A stretch of 64,000 nucleotides of DNA from Sulfuricaulis limicola (GCF_002355735.1 NZ_AP014879.1:682001-746000), one strand, 5' to 3'; positions 41,895-52,920 are shown, counted from the first letter of the stretch. Notes: generated from the letters alone by a model not told the origin. Numbers and translations are program-made.

Positions 41895-43354
41895 GTGAAG
41901 AAATCCTCATCAACGTCACGCCCCAAGAAACCCGCGTAGCGGTCGTCGAAAACGGCGTGCTGCAGGAAGTCTACATAGAGCGCGCGCGCAGTCGCGGCAT
42001 CGTCGGCAACATATATAAAGGAAAGGTGGTTCGTATCCTGCCGGGCATGCAGGCGGCGTTCGTTGACATCGGGCATGATCGCACCGCGTTTCTGCACGCC
42101 TCGGACATTCGTCCGGTTTCCGGCGTCGAGAACGCCGGCCCGGTGCCGCCCATCAACGAGCTGCTGCAGGACGGGCAGGAAGTGATCGTGCAGGTGCTGA
42201 AGGACCCCATCGGCACCAAGGGCGCGCGCCTGACCATGCAGATCACCTTGCCGGCGCGCTATCTGGTTTATCTTCCCTACAGCAGGCATATAGGCATTTC
42301 ACAGAAGATCGGTGATGAGGCCACGCGCGAGCGCCTGCGGGCGCTGGTGAAATCGGCGTTGCCGGAAGGCGCCGAGGAAGGGGGCTACATCCTGCGTACC
42401 CTGGCCGAGACGGCGGCCGAGGAGGAAATCGAAACCGACATCCGTTATCTGCGCCGGGTGTGGGTCGCCTGCCAGGAGCGCATCCGCAGCGCACCCGTGC
42501 TCAGCCTGATCCACGAGGATCTGCCGCTGGCGCTGCGTGCCATGCGCGACCTCGTGCGCGGTAATGTCGAGAAGATCCGCATCGACTCGCGCGAGGTTTA
42601 CACCAAGGCGATCGATTTCGGCATCGAGTTCATTCCGGAGATCGCGGAGCGGATCGAGCATTATCCGGGCGAGCGTCCGATCTTCGACCTGTATTCCGTC
42701 GAAGACGAGATCCAGAAGGCCCTCGACCGCAAGGTCATGCTCAAGTCCGGCGGCTACCTGATCCTGGACCAGACCGAGGCCATGACCACGATCGACGTGA
42801 ACACCGGCGCTTACGTCGGCAAGCGCAACCTGGAAGAGACCCTGTTCAAGACCAACCTGGAAGCGGCGCAAACCATCGCGCGCCAGCTGCGACTGCGCAA
42901 CCTGGGCGGCATGATCATCATCGACTTCATCGACATGGCGGAGGCCGAGCACAAGCGCCAGGTGCTGCGCGCGCTCGAGCGCGCGCTGGCGCGCGACCGC
43001 ACCAAGGTCTACCTGACGGAAATGTCGCCGCTGGGTCTGGTGGAACTCACGCGCAAGCGCACGCGCGAAAGTCTCGAGCATGTGCTGTGCCAGCCCTGCC
43101 CGGTGTGCGAGGGACGCGGCATGTTGAAGACACCGCAGACGGTCTGTTATGAGATCTTCCGGGAAATCCTGCGCGAAGCGCGCCAATACGGTGCCGACGG
43201 TTATCTGGTGCTGGCATCGCAAGCGGTGATCGACCTGCTGTTCGACGAGGAGGCCGGCAGCATGGTGAAACTGCAGGAGTTCATCGGCAAGCCGATCCAG
43301 CTCAAGGTCGAACCGCTCTATACGCAGGAACAGTACGATGTCGTGCTGATGTGA
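41891..43354 (+). CDS. rng: Ribonuclease G
   Basis: RNase G matures the 5' end of 16S rRNA and degrades some mRNAs. The 487-residue protein has an S1 domain (about 35-125, RGIVGNIYKGKVVRILPGMQ), the catalytic aspartate region IIIDFIDMAEAEH and the zinc link CQPCPVCEGRG. It lacks the long C-terminal scaffold of RNase E. The ATG overlaps the maf stop. Confidence 0.96.
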   Translation: MSEEILINVTPQETRVAVVENGVLQEVYIERARSRGIVGNIYKGKVVRILPGMQAAFVDIGHDRTAFLHASDIRPVSGVENAGPVPPINELLQDGQEVIVQVLKDPIGTKGARLTMQITLPARYLVYLPYSRHIGISQKIGDEATRERLRALVKSALPEGAEEGGYILRTLAETAAEEEIETDIRYLRRVWVACQERIRSAPVLSLIHEDLPLALRAMRDLVRGNVEKIRIDSREVYTKAIDFGIEFIPEIAERIEHYPGERPIFDLYSVEDEIQKALDRKVMLKSGGYLILDQTEAMTTIDVNTGAYVGKRNLEETLFKTNLEAAQTIARQLRLRNLGGMIIIDFIDMAEAEHKRQVLRALERALARDRTKVYLTEMSPLGLVELTRKRTRESLEHVLCQPCPVCEGRGMLKTPQTVCYEIFREILREARQYGADGYLVLASQAVIDLLFDEEAGSMVKLQEFIGKPIQLKVEPLYTQEQYDVVLM

Positions 43355-43355
43355 T

Positions 43356-43375
43356 GCCGGCCGTTCCCGGCCGGC
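43356..43375 (+). terminator. GC hairpin after rng (no T-run)
   Basis: An 8-bp stem (GCCGGCCG at 43356-43363 with CGGCCGGC at 43368-43375) lies directly after the rng stop. No T-run follows, so it may stabilise the mRNA end or attenuate rather than terminate. About 160 bp separate rng from yhdP. Confidence 0.4.
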
Positions 43376-43513
43376 GCGCAAGAACTTTCGTGAAAACGCG
43401 GCCTCCAAGAAATCATTCCCGGGCCGTCGCTGATATTTTTCTGCTTTGGGTCCGGATACGGCAGAATAGCGGTATGAATCCTCCAACAAGCCGGTCCAGG
43501 ACTGCCCGCTGAC

Positions 43514-46500
43514 ATGAAGAAGCGACTGCGCCAGTACGTCTTTCATATCGGTCGCGTGACATGGCACGTGAGCCGCTGGACCCTGTACCTGGCGGCGGTG
43601 CTACTGGTGCTGTTGACGATCGTTTTCATCGTCGCGCGTTTCCTGCTGCCGATGATCGCCGGGCAGAAGCAGAATCTCGAGGAGTACCTGAGCCAGCGTT
43701 CCGGACACCAGGTACGCATCGAATCGCTGAGTGCCCACTGGGACGGCCTGTATCCCGGGGCGCAGGTGCGCGGATTGCAGGTATACGTCGCCGACGCTGC
43801 CCGGCCCGCGATCCGGCTGAGCGAAGTCCGCCTGAGTCTGGCGCTGCTGCCCCTGCTGTGGGGCAGGATCGAAATCAACAGTCTGGTGGTGGTGAATCCG
43901 AGCCTGGCGCTGGAGCGGCTGCCGGACGGCCGCTTCCGCATTTCCGGTTTCGACCCGCTCGCGCCGGTCGAGCGCGGGCAGGACGAGAAGTTCGTCGGCT
44001 GGCTGTTCCAGCAGGGGCGGCTGGAGATCGAGAACGGCGAGCTGCAATGGTTCGATCACCGCGAGGCCGGCCCGGCGCTGCGCCTGGCGCAAGTGAACCT
44101 GAGTCTGCGCAACAGCGGCGACCGGCACCGTCTCGGATTCAGCGCCAGGTTTCCGGACGGGATATGCGACGAATGTTCCCTTGCCCTGGACATCAGCGGC
44201 AATCCGCTGACGTCTCCCGAATGGGATGGCGACATCTACCTGCGCACCACGCAAATCAATATCAGCGCCCTGCCATTGATCGCGCGCGAAAAGCTGCCGG
44301 ACACCTTGCGCGGGAAATTTGCGCTGCAACTGCGGTCCGAATGGGACGAAGGGCGTCCGGTTTCGGTCGGAGGTTCGGTGAAGGTTTCCGGCCTGCGCCT
44401 GCCGGTCCCGGGGTGGGAAACGCCGCTCGGGATTCGCGAGGCGAGCGGGGACCTGAGCTGGCGCACGACCCGCGAAGGCTGGCGTCTCGACGTGGCCAAT
44501 CCGCTGTTCGGTCTGGAAGGCCCGGCGTGGGCGGGTGGCCATTTGCGCATCGTGCGCCGGCCGGAGGCGAGTGAATTCCATATCAAGCACGTGGATGTGG
44601 GTGATATCACCGGTTTCGTGACGCGCCTGAAAGGTGAAATCGCCGAGAGCGCGAAAAATATCCCGGGCAATGCGGCCGGACTGTTTGATGCCTGGCTGGC
44701 GACCAAACCCGACGGGAGTGTCGAGAATTTCAGCCTGCGCCTGCAGGGCGACTGGATGTCACCCGTGGATTATTCCCTGGATGCGGATATCAAGGATGGC
44801 ACCGTGCTTCCGTACCAGAAATATCCAGGCGCACGCGGTGTGAGCGGTCATCTGTCCCTGTCGCGCAACACCGGGAATTTCCGGATCGATTCGATCGGCA
44901 TGGATCTGTCGCTGCCGCAGATATTCCGCGCCCCCCTGGCCGCCGAACGCGTCAACGGCGACCTGAGCTGGGAGAAATTTGCCGATTACTGGCTGGTCAA
45001 AGGCAACCGTCTGCGCCTGTCCGGCGCGGACGGCCGCGGCACCGGCAAGCTCAGCCTGCAACTGCCGCACGACCATGACCTGTCACCGGTGCTGAAACTG
45101 CGCGTCGATTTTCAGGACGGCAACGGCGCGCACGCCGCGCGTTATTATCCGGCGTCACATCTGAAACCCGCGACGCTCGCCTGGATGGAGGGCTCTTTCA
45201 TCGCCGGCGACATCACCGAAGGCTATTTGGTCTACGACGGACCCATACGGGATTTTCCCTTTCGCCATGGCACCGGAAAATTCGAGCTGCGCGGACATGT
45301 GCGCAACGGCATTTACCGTTTTCTTCCCGGCTGGGAGCCGGTGAAGCAGGCGGAAGTGGACGTGACCATCGACGGCTCCGAGGTAACGGTGGTTGGCGGC
45401 GGGAAAATCGGCAAGCTCGACGCCACGCAGGTGGTGGTGCAATCACGCTATTCCGGCGCGGACCATCATATTGTGCATGTCGGCGGCAAGGTAAGCGGCG
45501 CGCTCAATGAAACGCTGAATGTATTGCGCGCGGCAAAGCCCGAACCCGGCAGCGCGCGCTGGCTGGCCTACCTGCCGTCCGGTTTGCAGGGATCGGGCGC
45601 GGGCATCCTCAGTCTCGATATCACGATACCGCTGGCCGATGTGCATTCCACCGCGCTCCAGGGAGAGTACCGGTTCATGAAAAACACGCTGCGATTCGCC
45701 GGTTCGCCGGCGGCGGATGCCGTCGAGGGCAGCGTGCGTTTCACGCAGGCGGGCCTGCACGAGGGCGCCCTGCGCGCGCGTTTCCTCGGTGGCGAGACCG
45801 TGCTGTCCGCGGCGCAGCGCGAAGGCCGGTTGTTCGTGCAGGGCCAGGGCGCCATCACGGCTCAGGGTCTGGCGCCCGTGATCGGAACCCGCATCGCCGC
45901 GCGTCTCGGCGGCGCCGCCAGCTGGTCCGGCACCTGGCAGGACAAGGGCAATACCGGCGAATTGCGCGCCGAGGCCGATCTGCGCGGCCTCAAGGCCTCG
46001 CTGCCCGCGCCGCTCGACTTTCCGGACGGACTGCTGGACGACAAGCTCGTGGTCCGGACCGAGTCGGCCCGTCCCGATCATATCCTGCTGGCGCTCCAGG
46101 GCGGCAACCGCGTGAACGGCAGGATTGCCCTGGCGCGCCAGACGCAGGGCTGGGATTTTGCCGGCGCGCGCATCAACTTCTCCGGCGCGCCGGCGACGGC
46201 GCCCACAACCCGTGATGTGTACATCAGGGCCGATCTGGCGGAAGTGAATGCCGACCAGTGGTTGCCGCTGCTCGGCGAAAAAACGACCGATGCCCCGGAA
46301 TTTCTCGCGCGTGTCAGCGCCAACGTGAATGCCTTGACCCTGTTCGATCGCCAGTTCGGAAAACTCGCCATTGATTTTTCCCGCCGGCGCGATATCTGGC
46401 AGGGCACGGTCCATGGCGCCGCCGTGGCCGGTTCCGTGAATTTTTCCGGCAAGGGCCCGACGTTGCGATATGAAATGGACCTGGCACACCTCAAGTTGCC

Positions 46501-47407
46501 GGACGCGCAGCACAAACGGAGCGACACTCCGACGGATCCGCGCCGCCTCCCGGCGGTGGTGTTGCGCAGCAAATCCTTCGAGTTGCGCGGCAAATCGCTG
46601 GGCGAACTCGATTTCCTGGCCGCACCCGACAATGACGGCTGGCGCATCGAGCGCTTCAACCTGGCGCGTCCCGACATGAAACTGAACGCCAACGGACGCT
46701 GGGATTTCGACGGCAAGAACCACGTGAGCCGGTTCAATATCGAATTCAGCAGTCCGGACATGGGCAAGACCATGGAGGCATTCGGTGCGCCGGATCAGCT
46801 GGCCGGCGGCGAGGCGCAGGTCAAGTCGCAGCTGTCGTGGTCGGGATCGCCGGCCAATCCGCAACTCGCGGCACTGAGCGGCAAGGTCGACGTGTCCGCG
46901 AAGAAGGGTCGTTTTCTGCAGGTGAAATCGGGCGCCGGCCGCCTGTTCGGTCTGCTCGACCTGAGCGCCATCGGCCGCTATCTCACTCTCGACTTCACTC
47001 CGGTGTTCGGCAAGGGACTGATCTATGACCGTATCCAGGGCGAGATAAAAATCGAAAAGGGCAATGCCTATACCAGCGGTTTTTCCATCCGCGGGCCGGC
47101 GACCCAGCTCGACATCGGCGGCCGCATCGGACTGGCGACGGAGGATTTTGATCTGGCGCTGGAGCTGCAGCCGAAAATCAGCGATACCGTGACGATCGCG
47201 ACCTGGGGCGTGCTGGGGCCGCAGGTGGCGGCGGCGGTGCTCGCGGTGCAGAAGCTTTTCAAAAAGCAGATCGCCGCGGGTACCCGCATCACCTATGTGG
47301 TGAAGGGGCCGTGGGACAATCCGGTCATTACCAAACTGGTCAAGGGTGAAGCGTCCAACGCCCCCACCGAGCCGGGAAAAGCGGGTGATGAGGCCGGGGT
47401 TCAGTGA
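43514..47407 (+). CDS. yhdP: AsmA-like/TamB-family envelope protein YhdP
   Basis: YhdP is a very long bridge-like protein of the AsmA clan, inner-membrane anchored and implicated in moving phospholipids to the outer membrane. The 1297-residue protein has one N-terminal membrane helix (about 20-45, LYLAAVLLVLLTIVFIVARF), a long beta-rich groove region, a DUF3971-type middle part and an AsmA-like C-terminal domain (about 1060-1280). The rng-yhdP-nit-tldD order is conserved. Confidence 0.92.
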   Translation: MKKRLRQYVFHIGRVTWHVSRWTLYLAAVLLVLLTIVFIVARFLLPMIAGQKQNLEEYLSQRSGHQVRIESLSAHWDGLYPGAQVRGLQVYVADAARPAIRLSEVRLSLALLPLLWGRIEINSLVVVNPSLALERLPDGRFRISGFDPLAPVERGQDEKFVGWLFQQGRLEIENGELQWFDHREAGPALRLAQVNLSLRNSGDRHRLGFSARFPDGICDECSLALDISGNPLTSPEWDGDIYLRTTQINISALPLIAREKLPDTLRGKFALQLRSEWDEGRPVSVGGSVKVSGLRLPVPGWETPLGIREASGDLSWRTTREGWRLDVANPLFGLEGPAWAGGHLRIVRRPEASEFHIKHVDVGDITGFVTRLKGEIAESAKNIPGNAAGLFDAWLATKPDGSVENFSLRLQGDWMSPVDYSLDADIKDGTVLPYQKYPGARGVSGHLSLSRNTGNFRIDSIGMDLSLPQIFRAPLAAERVNGDLSWEKFADYWLVKGNRLRLSGADGRGTGKLSLQLPHDHDLSPVLKLRVDFQDGNGAHAARYYPASHLKPATLAWMEGSFIAGDITEGYLVYDGPIRDFPFRHGTGKFELRGHVRNGIYRFLPGWEPVKQAEVDVTIDGSEVTVVGGGKIGKLDATQVVVQSRYSGADHHIVHVGGKVSGALNETLNVLRAAKPEPGSARWLAYLPSGLQGSGAGILSLDITIPLADVHSTALQGEYRFMKNTLRFAGSPAADAVEGSVRFTQAGLHEGALRARFLGGETVLSAAQREGRLFVQGQGAITAQGLAPVIGTRIAARLGGAASWSGTWQDKGNTGELRAEADLRGLKASLPAPLDFPDGLLDDKLVVRTESARPDHILLALQGGNRVNGRIALARQTQGWDFAGARINFSGAPATAPTTRDVYIRADLAEVNADQWLPLLGEKTTDAPEFLARVSANVNALTLFDRQFGKLAIDFSRRRDIWQGTVHGAAVAGSVNFSGKGPTLRYEMDLAHLKLPDAQHKRSDTPTDPRRLPAVVLRSKSFELRGKSLGELDFLAAPDNDGWRIERFNLARPDMKLNANGRWDFDGKNHVSRFNIEFSSPDMGKTMEAFGAPDQLAGGEAQVKSQLSWSGSPANPQLAALSGKVDVSAKKGRFLQVKSGAGRLFGLLDLSAIGRYLTLDFTPVFGKGLIYDRIQGEIKIEKGNAYTSGFSIRGPATQLDIGGRIGLATEDFDLALELQPKISDTVTIATWGVLGPQVAAAVLAVQKLFKKQIAAGTRITYVVKGPWDNPVITKLVKGEASNAPTEPGKAGDEAGVQ

Positions 47408-47529
47408 TATTCTAGCGGCATGCTGCGGATTTACATTTTGCACCCCGGGTTTCCGGTTTCCCTGACGTTCATCACGGATATTGTTCGTTCCCCTGCCGGA
47501 CGCGCGAAGGGTTCGCGCGCGGTGACGCC

Positions 47530-48342
47530 ATGACGCAGCTGGCAGCGATACAAATGACGTCCGGACCGCGGGTGCCGGACAATCTCGAGGAAGCCGGGCG
47601 CCGCATCGCCGCCGCCGCCGCGGCCGGCGCGCGGCTCGTGGTGCTTCCGGAGAATTTCGCGCTCATGCCGCTCGACGACGCCGACCGCCTGACGGCGGTT
47701 GAAAAGGACGGCAGCGGCCCCATTCAGGAGTTTCTGGCGGCGCAGGCGAAACAACACCGGCTCTGGATAGCGGGGGGAACGATCCCTCTGGCCGCGAACG
47801 ATCCCGGAAAAGTGCGCGCCGCCTGCCTGGTATTCAACGACCGCGGCGAGCGCGTGGCGCGTTACGACAAGATTCATTTGTTCGATGTGCAACTGGATAA
47901 TGGCGAGACCTACCGTGAATCGAGCCGATTCGAGCCCGGCAATGAAGTCGTCGTGGTCGAGACGCCGTACGGCAAGCTCGGGCTCGCCATCTGTTACGAT
48001 CTGCGTTTCCCCGAGCTTTTCCGGCGCCTGCAGGAGCAGGGCGCGGAAATTTTCGCCGTGCCCGCGGCTTTCACCGCGCACACCGGCAAGGCCCACTGGG
48101 AAGTTCTGGTACGGGCGCGCGCCATCGAAAACCTGGTTTACGTCATCGCCGCGGCGCAGGACGGCCGCCACGTCAATGGCCGCGAAACCCATGGCGACAG
48201 CATGATCGTCAATCCCTGGGGAGAAATCCTGGCGCGGCTTCCGCACGGCGCGGGCCATGCCATGGCCGAGTGCGATCTTGCGCGTTTGCAGGAAGTGCGC
48301 AGGAATCTGCCGAGCATCCGGCACCGGAGACTGAGTTCATGA
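47530..48342 (+). CDS. Carbon-nitrogen hydrolase (nitrilase family, Nit-type)
   Basis: This 270-residue nitrilase-fold amidase shows the triad Glu in LPENFALMP, Lys in YDKIHLFDV and Cys in [11 protein letters not shown]. Related Nit1/NfnA proteins repair metabolites by deaminating deaminated glutathione; that role is likely but not proven. ATG 47530 follows GGTGACGCC. Its stop overlaps the tldD ATG. Confidence 0.9.
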   Translation: MTQLAAIQMTSGPRVPDNLEEAGRRIAAAAAAGARLVVLPENFALMPLDDADRLTAVEKDGSGPIQEFLAAQAKQHRLWIAGGTIPLAANDPGKVRAACLVFNDRGERVARYDKIHLFDVQLDNGETYRESSRFEPGNEVVVVETPYGKLGLAICYDLRFPELFRRLQEQGAEIFAVPAAFTAHTGKAHWEVLVRARAIENLVYVIAAAQDGRHVNGRETHGDSMIVNPWGEILARLPHGAGHAMAECDLARLQEVRRNLPSIRHRRLSS

Positions 48343-49787
48343 GCGAAGGCATGCTGACACTGGCTCGCCGGTCGCTGCTGGAACCCGCCGGCCTGGGCGA
48401 GACCGAGCTTTCGCGCCTCATGGGCCAGCTGATGTCGGGCAGCGTGGATTACGGTGATCTGTATTTCCAGTACAGCCGCCACGAATCCTGGTCGCTGGAG
48501 GAAGGCAAGGTCAAATCCGGCAGCCACAGCATCGAGCAGGGCGTGGGCGTGCGCGCGGTCGCCGGGGAGAAAACCGGTTTCGCCTATTCCGATGAGATCA
48601 TGCTGCCGGCGCTGCTGGAGGCCGCCGGCGCGGCGCGCGCCATCGTGCAGCAGGGCGCACAGGGGCGCGTGCCCGCGGCTTTCCGCGGCGAAGCGGGGCG
48701 GCAGCTTTACCGCCCGGACGATCCGCTCGCGAGCCTGCCGGATGACGCCAAGGTAAAATTGCTCGAGCGCGTCGAACAAGCGGCGCGGGCGCAGGACCCG
48801 CGCGTGAAGCAGGTCATGGCGAGCCTGGCCTCGACGCATGAAGTGGTGCTGGTGGTGCGTTCCGACGGCGTGATCGCCGGTGACGTGCGCCCGCTGGTGC
48901 GGCTCAACGTCACCGTGATCGTGGAGCAGAACGGCCGGCGCGAATCCGGCAGTCACGGTGGCGGCGGGCGTTTCGCTTACGACTATTTCAACCAGGAAGA
49001 CCGGGCGCTGTCCTATGCGCGCGAAGCCGTGCGCCAGGCGCTGGTGAACCTGGGGGCGGTGGAAGCGCCGGCCGGCACCATGGCGGTGGTGCTCGGCCCC
49101 GGCTGGCCCGGCATCCTGCTGCACGAGGCCATCGGCCACGGACTGGAAGGCGATTTCAACCGCAAGGGCACTTCTGCGTTCGCCGGACGCGTGGGCGAAC
49201 GCGTGGCCTCCGAGCAATGCACCGTGGTGGACGACGGCACCATCCCCGACCGGCGCGGTTCGCTCAACGTGGACGACGAGGGCACGACCACGCAGAAGAC
49301 CGTGCTCATCGAGAACGGCATCCTCAAGGGTTACATGCAGGACACGCTCAACGCACGCCTCATGAAGGTTGCGCCCACCGGCAACGGCCGGCGCGAATCC
49401 TACGCGCACCTGCCGATGCCGCGCATGACCAATACTTACATGCTCCCCGGCAAATTTGATCCGAAGGAAATTATCGCTTCCGTCGACAAAGGACTTTACG
49501 CCGTCAATTTCGGCGGCGGGCAGGTGGACATCACCTCAGGCAAGTTCGTGTTCTCCGCCTCCGAGGCTTATCTGATTGAGAACGGCAAGATCACGCGTCC
49601 GGTCAAGGGCGCGACCCTGATCGGCAACGGACCCGACGTGCTCACGCGCGTGTCCATGGTCGGCAGTGACCTGCAGCTCGACCCGGGCGTCGGCACCTGC
49701 GGCAAGGAAGGCCAGAGCGTGCCGGTGGGCGTGGGCCAGCCGACGCTGCGAATCGACGGCCTCACGGTCGGAGGGACGCAGGCATGA
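48339..49787 (+). CDS. tldD: Metalloprotease TldD
   Basis: TldD is the catalytic partner of the TldD/TldE (PmbA) protease, which trims unfolded peptides, including microcin B17 precursor in E. coli. The 482-residue protein has the zinc motif HEAIGH at about 262-267. The start ATG at 48339 overlaps the nit stop as ATGA; the frame is open upstream but no conserved residues lie there. The stop overlaps the pmbA ATG. Confidence 0.95.
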   Translation: MSEGMLTLARRSLLEPAGLGETELSRLMGQLMSGSVDYGDLYFQYSRHESWSLEEGKVKSGSHSIEQGVGVRAVAGEKTGFAYSDEIMLPALLEAAGAARAIVQQGAQGRVPAAFRGEAGRQLYRPDDPLASLPDDAKVKLLERVEQAARAQDPRVKQVMASLASTHEVVLVVRSDGVIAGDVRPLVRLNVTVIVEQNGRRESGSHGGGGRFAYDYFNQEDRALSYAREAVRQALVNLGAVEAPAGTMAVVLGPGWPGILLHEAIGHGLEGDFNRKGTSAFAGRVGERVASEQCTVVDDGTIPDRRGSLNVDDEGTTTQKTVLIENGILKGYMQDTLNARLMKVAPTGNGRRESYAHLPMPRMTNTYMLPGKFDPKEIIASVDKGLYAVNFGGGQVDITSGKFVFSASEAYLIENGKITRPVKGATLIGNGPDVLTRVSMVGSDLQLDPGVGTCGKEGQSVPVGVGQPTLRIDGLTVGGTQA

Positions 49788-51145
49788 GCACGGCGATCGT
49801 TCCCAGTCCTGCGGTGGCGGACCAGCAGACGCGCGAGCGCCTCGCCAATGTCGTCGCGCAGGTGCTCGCGGAAGCGAAAAAATCCGGCGCGAGCGCGGCC
49901 GAGGCCGGGGTGAACATCAGCCAGGGCCTGTCGCTGACTGTGCGTCTCGGCGAGGTCGAGACCGTCGAACACACGCGCGACAAGGGCATGGGCGTGACGG
50001 TTTATTTCGGGCAGCGCACCGGCTCGGCCAGCACCACGGACTTCAGTGAACAGGCGCTGCGCGAAACCGTGCGCGCCGCCTGCACCATCGCCAAATTCAC
50101 CGCCGAAGACGATTGCGCCGGACTGGCCGATCCCGCGCGACTGGCGAAAGACATTCCCGACCTCGATCTGCATCATCCCTGGAATCCGGGCACGGAACGG
50201 GCCATCGAGCTGGCGCGCGCCGCCGAAGCCACCGCGCGCGGGACGGACAAGCGCATCACCAATTCCGAAGGCGGCAGCCTGTCCACGCATGAAGGCCTGG
50301 AAGTCTATGGCAACAGCAATGGCTTCCTCGGCACCGTGGCGAGCACGCGCCACAGCCTGTCGGTGAGCGTAATCGCCCAGGACGAAGCCGGCATGCAGCG
50401 CGATTACTGGTACAGCGTGGCGCGCGACGCGAAAAACCTGGAATCCCCGGAAACGGTCGGACAGCATGCCGCGCGCCGCAGCCTGCGCCGGCTCGGCAGC
50501 CGCAAGCTGTCCACGCGCGAGTGCCCGGTATTGTATGAAGCGCCGATCGCCGCCAGCCTGCTGTCGCATTTCGTCAGCGCCGTGCGCGGCACCAGCCTCT
50601 ACCGCCAGGCTTCGTTCCTGCTGGACAGCATCGGCAAGCCGATATTCGCCGATTTCGTGCGCATCCACGAGCAGCCGCATCTGAAAGGCGCGCAGGGCAG
50701 CGCCGGGTTCGACAGCGAGGGCGTGGCCACGAAACCGCGCGACCTGATACGCGACGGGATTCTGCAAGGCTACGTGCTCGACTCCTATTCGGCGCGCAAG
50801 CTCAAGATGCAGACCACCGGCAACGCCGGCGGGGTGCACAATCTCACCATCGATCCCGGCAAGGAAAACCTGGAAGGATTGCTACGGCAAATGAACACCG
50901 GCCTGCTGGTGACGGAACTCATCGGCTTCGGGGTCAACATGGTTACCGGCGACTATTCCCGTGGCGCTGCCGGCTTCTGGGTCGAAAACGGCGAGATTCA
51001 GTACCCGGTGGAGGAAATCACCATCGCCGGCAATCTCAAGGACATTTTCCGTCGCATCAAGGCCGTCGGCAGCGACGTCGACACCCGTGGCAATATTCGC
51101 AGCGGTTCGATATTGATTGAAAATATGACGGTGGCGGGGAGTTGA
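49784..51145 (+). CDS. pmbA: TldE/PmbA subunit of the TldD/TldE protease
   Basis: PmbA (TldE) is the non-catalytic homologue that forms the heterodimeric barrel with TldD. The 453-residue protein lacks the HExxxH motif and has the family segments [17 protein letters not shown] and [14 protein letters not shown]. The ATG overlaps the tldD stop. It is the last gene of the conserved operon; accessory DNA begins after its stop. Confidence 0.95.
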   Translation: MSTAIVPSPAVADQQTRERLANVVAQVLAEAKKSGASAAEAGVNISQGLSLTVRLGEVETVEHTRDKGMGVTVYFGQRTGSASTTDFSEQALRETVRAACTIAKFTAEDDCAGLADPARLAKDIPDLDLHHPWNPGTERAIELARAAEATARGTDKRITNSEGGSLSTHEGLEVYGNSNGFLGTVASTRHSLSVSVIAQDEAGMQRDYWYSVARDAKNLESPETVGQHAARRSLRRLGSRKLSTRECPVLYEAPIAASLLSHFVSAVRGTSLYRQASFLLDSIGKPIFADFVRIHEQPHLKGAQGSAGFDSEGVATKPRDLIRDGILQGYVLDSYSARKLKMQTTGNAGGVHNLTIDPGKENLEGLLRQMNTGLLVTELIGFGVNMVTGDYSRGAAGFWVENGEIQYPVEEITIAGNLKDIFRRIKAVGSDVDTRGNIRSGSILIENMTVAGS

Positions 51146-51185
51146 GCTAGATATTTTTTACCGGAGGAGTTTGTCGGATGGATAG

Positions 51186-51200
51186 CCGTGGTCTGTCCCC
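51186..51200. repeat. Left copy of a 15-bp inverted repeat (CCGTGGTCTGTCCCC)
   Basis: The exact reverse complement, GGGGACAGACCACGG, lies at 53730-53744. The two bracket the lipoprotein/RAYT block. The copy overlaps the extreme 5' side of the first lipoprotein gene. Confidence 0.75.
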
Positions 51201-51211
51201 TGTTGTCTGTT

Positions 51212-52012
51212 ATGTCGAACTGTAGAACAGTGTTGCTGGCTATTGTTGGTACAAGTATGTGTCTGTGCATCTGTGGTTGCGGCGTCTCAAGTTATACATA
51301 TCTTGTCAGCACCGAAAGAACAGAGAAGGATCGCACCCATCTAAGTGCGGTTGAGAAAATGGTTGGAAGAAAAAGGTCACCAACCGGGAGAATAGCGGCC
51401 GGTGGTGTTGATGTTTTGGTTCAACCATCCAACGCCATCAGGATTTCGCAGCAGACAAGACACATCCTCCTTGTCTTTAATTCTGTCCACAAAATAAACC
51501 AGGAAGAATACAGGTTTCCACCTTTCTACTATGAGAACAGTGCGCTGGGTACTCGTGACCCCTTTATAGTTGAGTTTCTGTTCTCAACCGGAAACCATGA
51601 AGCCATCTTCAACGCGATGGCAGTGGTTCTTGAAGACGACAACGGTAGCAAGCATCATCCGGTAAGCGTTTATGCCCTCGTGCCAACGCCAGTGCATCCT
51701 AGGATGTCGTTTTATGATCGGGCTATATCGGGGCGTTCATCATTTCTATGCGGAATACCAGAACCAGACGCGGATTTGGCCTTCCATCAGGGGCGCCCCA
51801 CTGTTTTAAAGAAGTACGAGCACAAGCCAGCCGATCCGGTGCCGTTGGGAAAGGGAGGGCTCTATTGTTTCGCAGTTAAATTTGGTATCCCGCCGTTGGA
51901 CCCGCGCTCAACTTTCACCATTACGATAAACGGCCTGAGTGTTGACGGACAGAAGGTGCCTGTGCCGGGCATCTCCTTTGTGCCTGATGCCTACATTGAT
52001 GTGACACCCTAG
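51212..52012 (+). CDS. Predicted lipoprotein, unknown function
   Basis: A 266-residue protein with an N-terminal hydrophobic stretch VLLAIVGTSMCLCICGCG ending in a possible lipobox (ICGC). A GTG at 51188 is also in frame. After a Lys/Arg-rich stretch (about 35-60) the body is beta-rich, with GTRDPFIVEFLFSTGNHEAI and a C-terminal segment STFTITINGLSVDGQKVPVP. I recognise no family. Base composition is clearly more AT-rich than the housekeeping flanks, a sign of acquisition. Confidence 0.7.
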   Translation: MSNCRTVLLAIVGTSMCLCICGCGVSSYTYLVSTERTEKDRTHLSAVEKMVGRKRSPTGRIAAGGVDVLVQPSNAIRISQQTRHILLVFNSVHKINQEEYRFPPFYYENSALGTRDPFIVEFLFSTGNHEAIFNAMAVVLEDDNGSKHHPVSVYALVPTPVHPRMSFYDRAISGRSSFLCGIPEPDADLAFHQGRPTVLKKYEHKPADPVPLGKGGLYCFAVKFGIPPLDPRSTFTITINGLSVDGQKVPVPGISFVPDAYIDVTP

Positions 52013-52095
52013 TTTAGAGGTCTGGCAGTGCCTGTTTTTGAGTAGAAGAGCGCACCTCACGGAAAAGGACGGCACAATAACCGAGTCACACAACG

Positions 52096-52240
52096 AAAAA
52101 CCGGGTCAGAGAGGAATTTCCTCTTATATTCTAATCAGCTAAAGTGGCGCCACGATAATAACGCCCAGACCAGCGAACCATGCCCCGCAAACCTCGCTTC
52201 ACCCTGCCGGGTGATCTTCAATCCCGATGCAGTCGTGGAC
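52096..52240 (+). repeat. RAYT head remnant, copy A
   Basis: This copy contains the shared leader AAAAACCGGGTCAGA (52096-52110), the palindrome AGAGGAATTTCCTCT, about 65 further bases shared with copies B and C, and the start MPRKPRFTLPG of a REP-associated tyrosine transposase at 52180. After codon 11 the frame becomes degenerate. The catalytic HUH and Tyr parts are absent. Confidence 0.75.
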
Positions 52241-52284
52241 GGCAGTACACACCCATGTGCCAAGTACCTTGGATGTGGCGATTA

Positions 52285-52908
52285 ATGACGGTGTCACGCT
52301 TTATATTGGCCTTGGTCGTTCTGTCACTGTTGTCGCTTGCGGCGTGCGCTGCTCCAATCGTCAAGGTGTCATCGGATAAAGCGCTGCTTGAGAATGAGGT
52401 CGCACGCCTTCCCTCCGTAGCACGGAGAAATTTAAACATTGCGATTAAGATTGATGCACCAGATATCGGGATCGCCCGCGAACCTCAAGGAGCGGGCGCA
52501 CCGAGATTCCTTCACGTGCAGTACGCAGCGCGGACAATGGTTAAAGAGGTGGCTGATGCAGAAGTTGCCCGATGGTTCCAGCGCTCGAACGAGGCCGATC
52601 CAGTGGTTACCTTAGAATTACGGATACACGATGTGGCGTTCGATAGACTTACCGACGTTACTCAATGGCGGGCAGTGATAAGCACAGAAATTGCTGTACG
52701 AGCGCACGATTCAAGTTACATTTACGTTGATAGTTTGTTCTCTTCTGGCGCTCAACGCGGAGAATGGATCAAGGATTACATTGGCATTGGATCCGAGAAA
52801 CATCCACCTGAATACACCCGCCTGATCTACCGCACCCTCCTTATCGCCCTCGACAAAGCCCTGGCCGACCTGGTGCTGCGCGTGCCCGAACTGCGCGATA
52901 AGAAATAA
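52285..52908 (+). CDS. Predicted lipoprotein in RAYT-remnant block
   Basis: The likely start is ATG 52285 giving MTVSRFILALVVLSLLSLAAC, a clear lipoprotein signal with lipobox LAAC. The 207-residue product has VARRNLNIAIKIDAPDIGIA, WFQRSNEADPVVTLELRIHD and a C-terminal amphipathic helix, with no known family. Its frame is continuous with the RAYT start codon of copy A at 52180, so a transposase-headed fusion of 242 residues is possible, though the signal peptide argues for the internal start. It ends 13 bp before copy B. Confidence 0.7.
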   Translation: MTVSRFILALVVLSLLSLAACAAPIVKVSSDKALLENEVARLPSVARRNLNIAIKIDAPDIGIAREPQGAGAPRFLHVQYAARTMVKEVADAEVARWFQRSNEADPVVTLELRIHDVAFDRLTDVTQWRAVISTEIAVRAHDSSYIYVDSLFSSGAQRGEWIKDYIGIGSEKHPPEYTRLIYRTLLIALDKALADLVLRVPELRDKK

Positions 52909-52920
52909 TAATAGAACCGC

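Noticed and set aside
45443..47443. A 666-codon minus-strand frame opposite yhdP
   Set aside because: A compositional shadow; yhdP is continuous and conserved in the other strand.
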